This document shows, in pieces, positions 61,915-64,000 of a stretch of DNA of 64,000 nucleotides. The DNA comes from Gammaproteobacteria bacterium 50_400_T64 (GTDB lineage Bacteria; Pseudomonadota; Gammaproteobacteria; Pseudomonadales; Porticoccaceae). The notes beneath the pieces are model-generated. The model was given only the letters and a program-made list of their open reading frames with translations, ran no database searches and was not told the DNA's origin. Numbering within the stretch: the first letter of the stretch is position 1; the number at the start of each line of letters is the position of its first letter. Both the position numbers and the translations under genes were made by a program. The stretch lies in assembly GCA_002162755.1 (NCBI GenBank), contig MAAS01000013.1, forward strand, positions 62,001-126,000, written 5' to 3'.

Positions 61915-63153
61915 ATGAATACTGCCATTGGAATTGAACTGCCCGAAGAAATTGCCGCCATTCAAGATGGTATAGAAGCTTTCGTGCGCAAAGAAGTTCT
62001 GCCTCGCCACGAAAAGCACGAGGCCCTGCTACACAATCCCCGTAAAAAATATACTGAAGAGGGGCGCTATAGCCCCGATGTTTTACAACTGATTCGTGAA
62101 ATCAGAATGGCGTCGTCAGAGGCGGGCTATTTCAATATGAGTGCGCCGGAGTCAATCGGCGGCAGTGAAATGGGTTTGCTGGCCTACTACGCTGCGTGGG
62201 AGCGGGTTTTTCATGTTTGCGGTGGTCTCAACTGGCTGGGGGTTTACTCCATTAGTCACTGGGCTTTTGGCCCGAGCCCGGTGCTGACGCAAATTACCGA
62301 GCGCGCAAGGGAGGAAATTCTTACCGACATGGTCGCCGGTAAAACCTCAATGTGTTTCGGGCTATCAGAACCCGGTGCGGGTTCCGATGCCACCATGCTG
62401 AAAACCCGCGCTAAGCGCGACGGCGACGGTTGGCGAATTACGGGTCGAAAGTTGTGGACGTCAAACTCCCCTCAGGCCCAATACTGCATTGTGTTCGCCA
62501 TTACCGATGAAGAAAAAGCCAATAAGCGTAAAGGCGGCATTAGTGCTTTTCTAGTGCCTATGGATTCCCCGGGGCTGGAAATAGAAAGCATCGTAAAAAT
62601 GTTTGGCCACATTGGTGGCGATGAAGGTGCGCTGCTGTTCGATGATGTCAAAGTGGAGCCCTGGCAATTAGTCGGCGAACTCGACAAAGGTTTTGCCATC
62701 GCCATGCTGGGGGTGTCGCTGGGGCGTGTTTATAACTCAGCCCGTGCCGTGGGCCTGGCGCGCTGGGGTTTGGATATTGCCTTTGACTATATCGCCCAGC
62801 GCGAAGTCTTTGGTAAAACGATTGCCGAATACCAGGGCGTGACCTTCCCCCTAGCGGAATCTGCAACAGAAATTCACGCCGCCCATTTAATGGCTTTAAA
62901 TACTTGCCTGCTACTCGACAAAGGTAAGCCTGCGATTAAAGAACTGTCGATGACCAAATCCTACTCGGTTGAGAAAGCAGTAAAAACAATGGACCGAGTA
63001 ATGCAGGTGCACGGCGCCATGGGCCTGACCAATGAAATGGGTTTGAACGATGCCTGGGAAACCCTGCGCTCAATTAATATCGCGGATGGTACGAACGAAA
63101 TTTTACGGCGCACGGTCGTGCAGCGCATGTTGAAGGGCGATATGGATTTGTAG
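61915..63153 (+). CDS. Acyl-CoA dehydrogenase
   Basis: A 412-residue flavoprotein that oxidises an acyl-CoA to the 2-enoyl-CoA. FAD and substrate motifs: CFGLSEPGAGSDATMLKTRA, WRITGRKLWTSNSPQA, GISAFLVPMDSPGLE, GRVYNSARAVGLARWGLD, REVFGKTIAEYQGVTF and MQVHGAMGLTNEMGLNDAW; the C-terminal NIADGTNEILRRTV is standard. The chain-length or branched substrate cannot be set from sequence. It is a lone gene, converging with ppnN. Confidence 0.93.
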   Translation: MNTAIGIELPEEIAAIQDGIEAFVRKEVLPRHEKHEALLHNPRKKYTEEGRYSPDVLQLIREIRMASSEAGYFNMSAPESIGGSEMGLLAYYAAWERVFHVCGGLNWLGVYSISHWAFGPSPVLTQITERAREEILTDMVAGKTSMCFGLSEPGAGSDATMLKTRAKRDGDGWRITGRKLWTSNSPQAQYCIVFAITDEEKANKRKGGISAFLVPMDSPGLEIESIVKMFGHIGGDEGALLFDDVKVEPWQLVGELDKGFAIAMLGVSLGRVYNSARAVGLARWGLDIAFDYIAQREVFGKTIAEYQGVTFPLAESATEIHAAHLMALNTCLLLDKGKPAIKELSMTKSYSVEKAVKTMDRVMQVHGAMGLTNEMGLNDAWETLRSINIADGTNEILRRTVVQRMLKGDMDL

Positions 63154-63242
63154 TGTTTCTCTGAGGGTTTAGGAGAGTGTGGCTGCAGAAGAATGAAATA
63201 GAGCTGTCGGCCATACTTGCTAAAATTAAAAAACAAATAAAA

Positions 63243-64000
63243 TTAATCTGTTGCGTGTAAAGAGTAGCAAGGCGTGTAATGCTCGCTTTGCTCCACAATT
63301 TTCATCCGTTTATCCCGAATCAAACTTTGCAGCAGTTTTTCAATAGCCGATAATATTTTGCTGTCGCCATGCAGTGCATAGGGGCCATGCTTCGCAACTT
63401 GCTCTTGCCCAAAGGCTTTAACATTACCGGCAACAATCCCGGAAAAAGCGGCACGCATATTAGTGGCGAGTTGGTGGGGCTGTAGTTGGCTGTGCAGGGC
63501 AAGATTGGCCATATTTTTATGGCTGGGAATAAAAGGCGCTTGCAGCGCGTGGTCGATAGCGAGTGGCCAGTTAAAATAATAGGCTTCCTGCTTTTCTTTT
63601 CGGTGCCGATGTACCGCTTCAATATTTATCTTTGTCAGCGCGGCAACGGCGATGGGGTCGCCGATGATAATTTGATAGTAGTCTTTAACCTGCTCGCCAA
63701 GGGTGGCTACTAAAAAGGCTTCCAGTTCATAAAAATAAGTCTGGCACGAATCTGGGCCAGCGAGAATTAAAGGGATTTTCTGCTCATTATCTGGGTGCAT
63801 AAGAATGCTGAGCAGGTAGAGTATTTCTTCAACGGTGCCAACGCCGCCGGGGAATACAATAATACTGTGGGCCAGCCGTACAAAAGCTTCAAGGCGCTTT
63901 TCTATGTCGGGCATGATGCTGAGCTCATTAACGATGGCATTGGGTGATTCGGAGGCAATAATGCCTGGCTCGCTAATGCCGATATAGCGCCCGTCTTTAA
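63243..64000 (-). CDS. ppnN: Pyrimidine/purine nucleotide 5'-monophosphate nucleosidase PpnN, N-terminal part beyond right edge
   Basis: The visible 252 residues are the C-terminal half of a YgdH/PpnN protein (about 450 residues in E. coli). The frame is open to the window edge: YIGISEPGIIASESPNAIV precedes the LOG-type core MPDIEKRLEAFVRLAHSIIVFPGGVGTVEEILYLLS (motif PGGVGTxEE), followed by the family C-terminal extension. PpnN cleaves nucleoside monophosphates to ribose-5-phosphate and base and is stimulated by (p)ppGpp. The start lies beyond 64000. Confidence 0.92.
   Translation of the reverse strand, partial: KDGRYIGISEPGIIASESPNAIVNELSIMPDIEKRLEAFVRLAHSIIVFPGGVGTVEEILYLLSILMHPDNEQKIPLILAGPDSCQTYFYELEAFLVATLGEQVKDYYQIIIGDPIAVAALTKINIEAVHRHRKEKQEAYYFNWPLAIDHALQAPFIPSHKNMANLALHSQLQPHQLATNMRAAFSGIVAGNVKAFGQEQVAKHGPYALHGDSKILSAIEKLLQSLIRDKRMKIVEQSEHYTPCYSLHATD

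Overview
The window is ordinary chromosomal DNA from a Gram-negative gammaproteobacterium. The evidence is a Vfr/CRP-type regulator, a dusB-fis operon, aroQ-accB-accC-prmA order, PBP1b with an adjacent TPR lipoprotein, RsmC, PpnN, coq7 and ubiD for ubiquinone, and a magnesium-type HemB. The free-standing acyl-CoA dehydrogenase, SDR, enoyl-CoA hydratase-like protein and cytochrome c peroxidase would fit a marine Cellvibrionales/Spongiibacteraceae-like organism, but that placement is inference. No rRNA, tRNA, CRISPR array, prophage or insertion sequence was recognised.

Layout. 1-4.2 kb: leftward recG followed by an edge-truncated AsmA/DUF748 protein. 4.3-12.8 kb: CBS protein, a membrane protein with an arrestin-like segment, cupin, DUF5062-like protein, a P-type ATPase with Na,K-ATPase (P2C) signatures, a FrnE-type DsbA, MOSC plus Ogt, and PhoH. 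13-22 kb: an orphan pilin-like protein, ubiD, Nudix, an aldo/keto reductase coupled to an ECHDC3-like protein, YaeQ, a soluble chemoreceptor fused to hemerythrin, an SDR, and a reductase remnant with an internal deletion. 22-28 kb: cytochrome c peroxidase, FAH-family hydrolase, D-2-hydroxyglutarate-type dehydrogenase divergent from serA, YkgJ and an alpha/beta hydrolase. 28.6-33.5 kb: rpe and a complete trpEGDC run preceded by a candidate Trp leader peptide. 33.5-38 kb: MBL-fold protein, PAS-GGDEF-EAL protein, DUF2333. 38-49 kb: dsbD, aroQ, accBC, prmA, DUF3426, dusB-fis, purH, DUF1653, purD. 49-55 kb: a GrpB-family gene split by an in-frame TGA, an AAA ATPase, coq7, LysR, OsmC/YhfA and crp/vfr. 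55-64 kb: PfkB kinase, mrcB with an LpoP-like lipoprotein, rsmC, hemB, SYLF protein, acyl-CoA dehydrogenase, and ppnN cut by the right edge.

Links between genes. SerA with the divergent FAD dehydrogenase could form the known 3-phosphoglycerate/D-2-hydroxyglutarate cycle. TrpEGDC makes indole-3-glycerol phosphate from chorismate. AroQ feeds the shikimate pathway, AccB/AccC supply malonyl-CoA synthesis, and PurH/PurD act in purine synthesis. The chemoreceptor-hemerythrin fusion suggests oxygen-linked signalling.

The most interesting non-coding signals are three: a promoter plus intrinsic terminator just before purD (47.8-47.9 kb, leader attenuator or small RNA), an orphan promoter-hairpin-terminator cassette with an anti-Shine-Dalgarno-like CCUCCU at 53.27-53.37 kb (candidate small RNA), and a 21-codon leader ORF with a Trp-Arg-Trp end before trpE.
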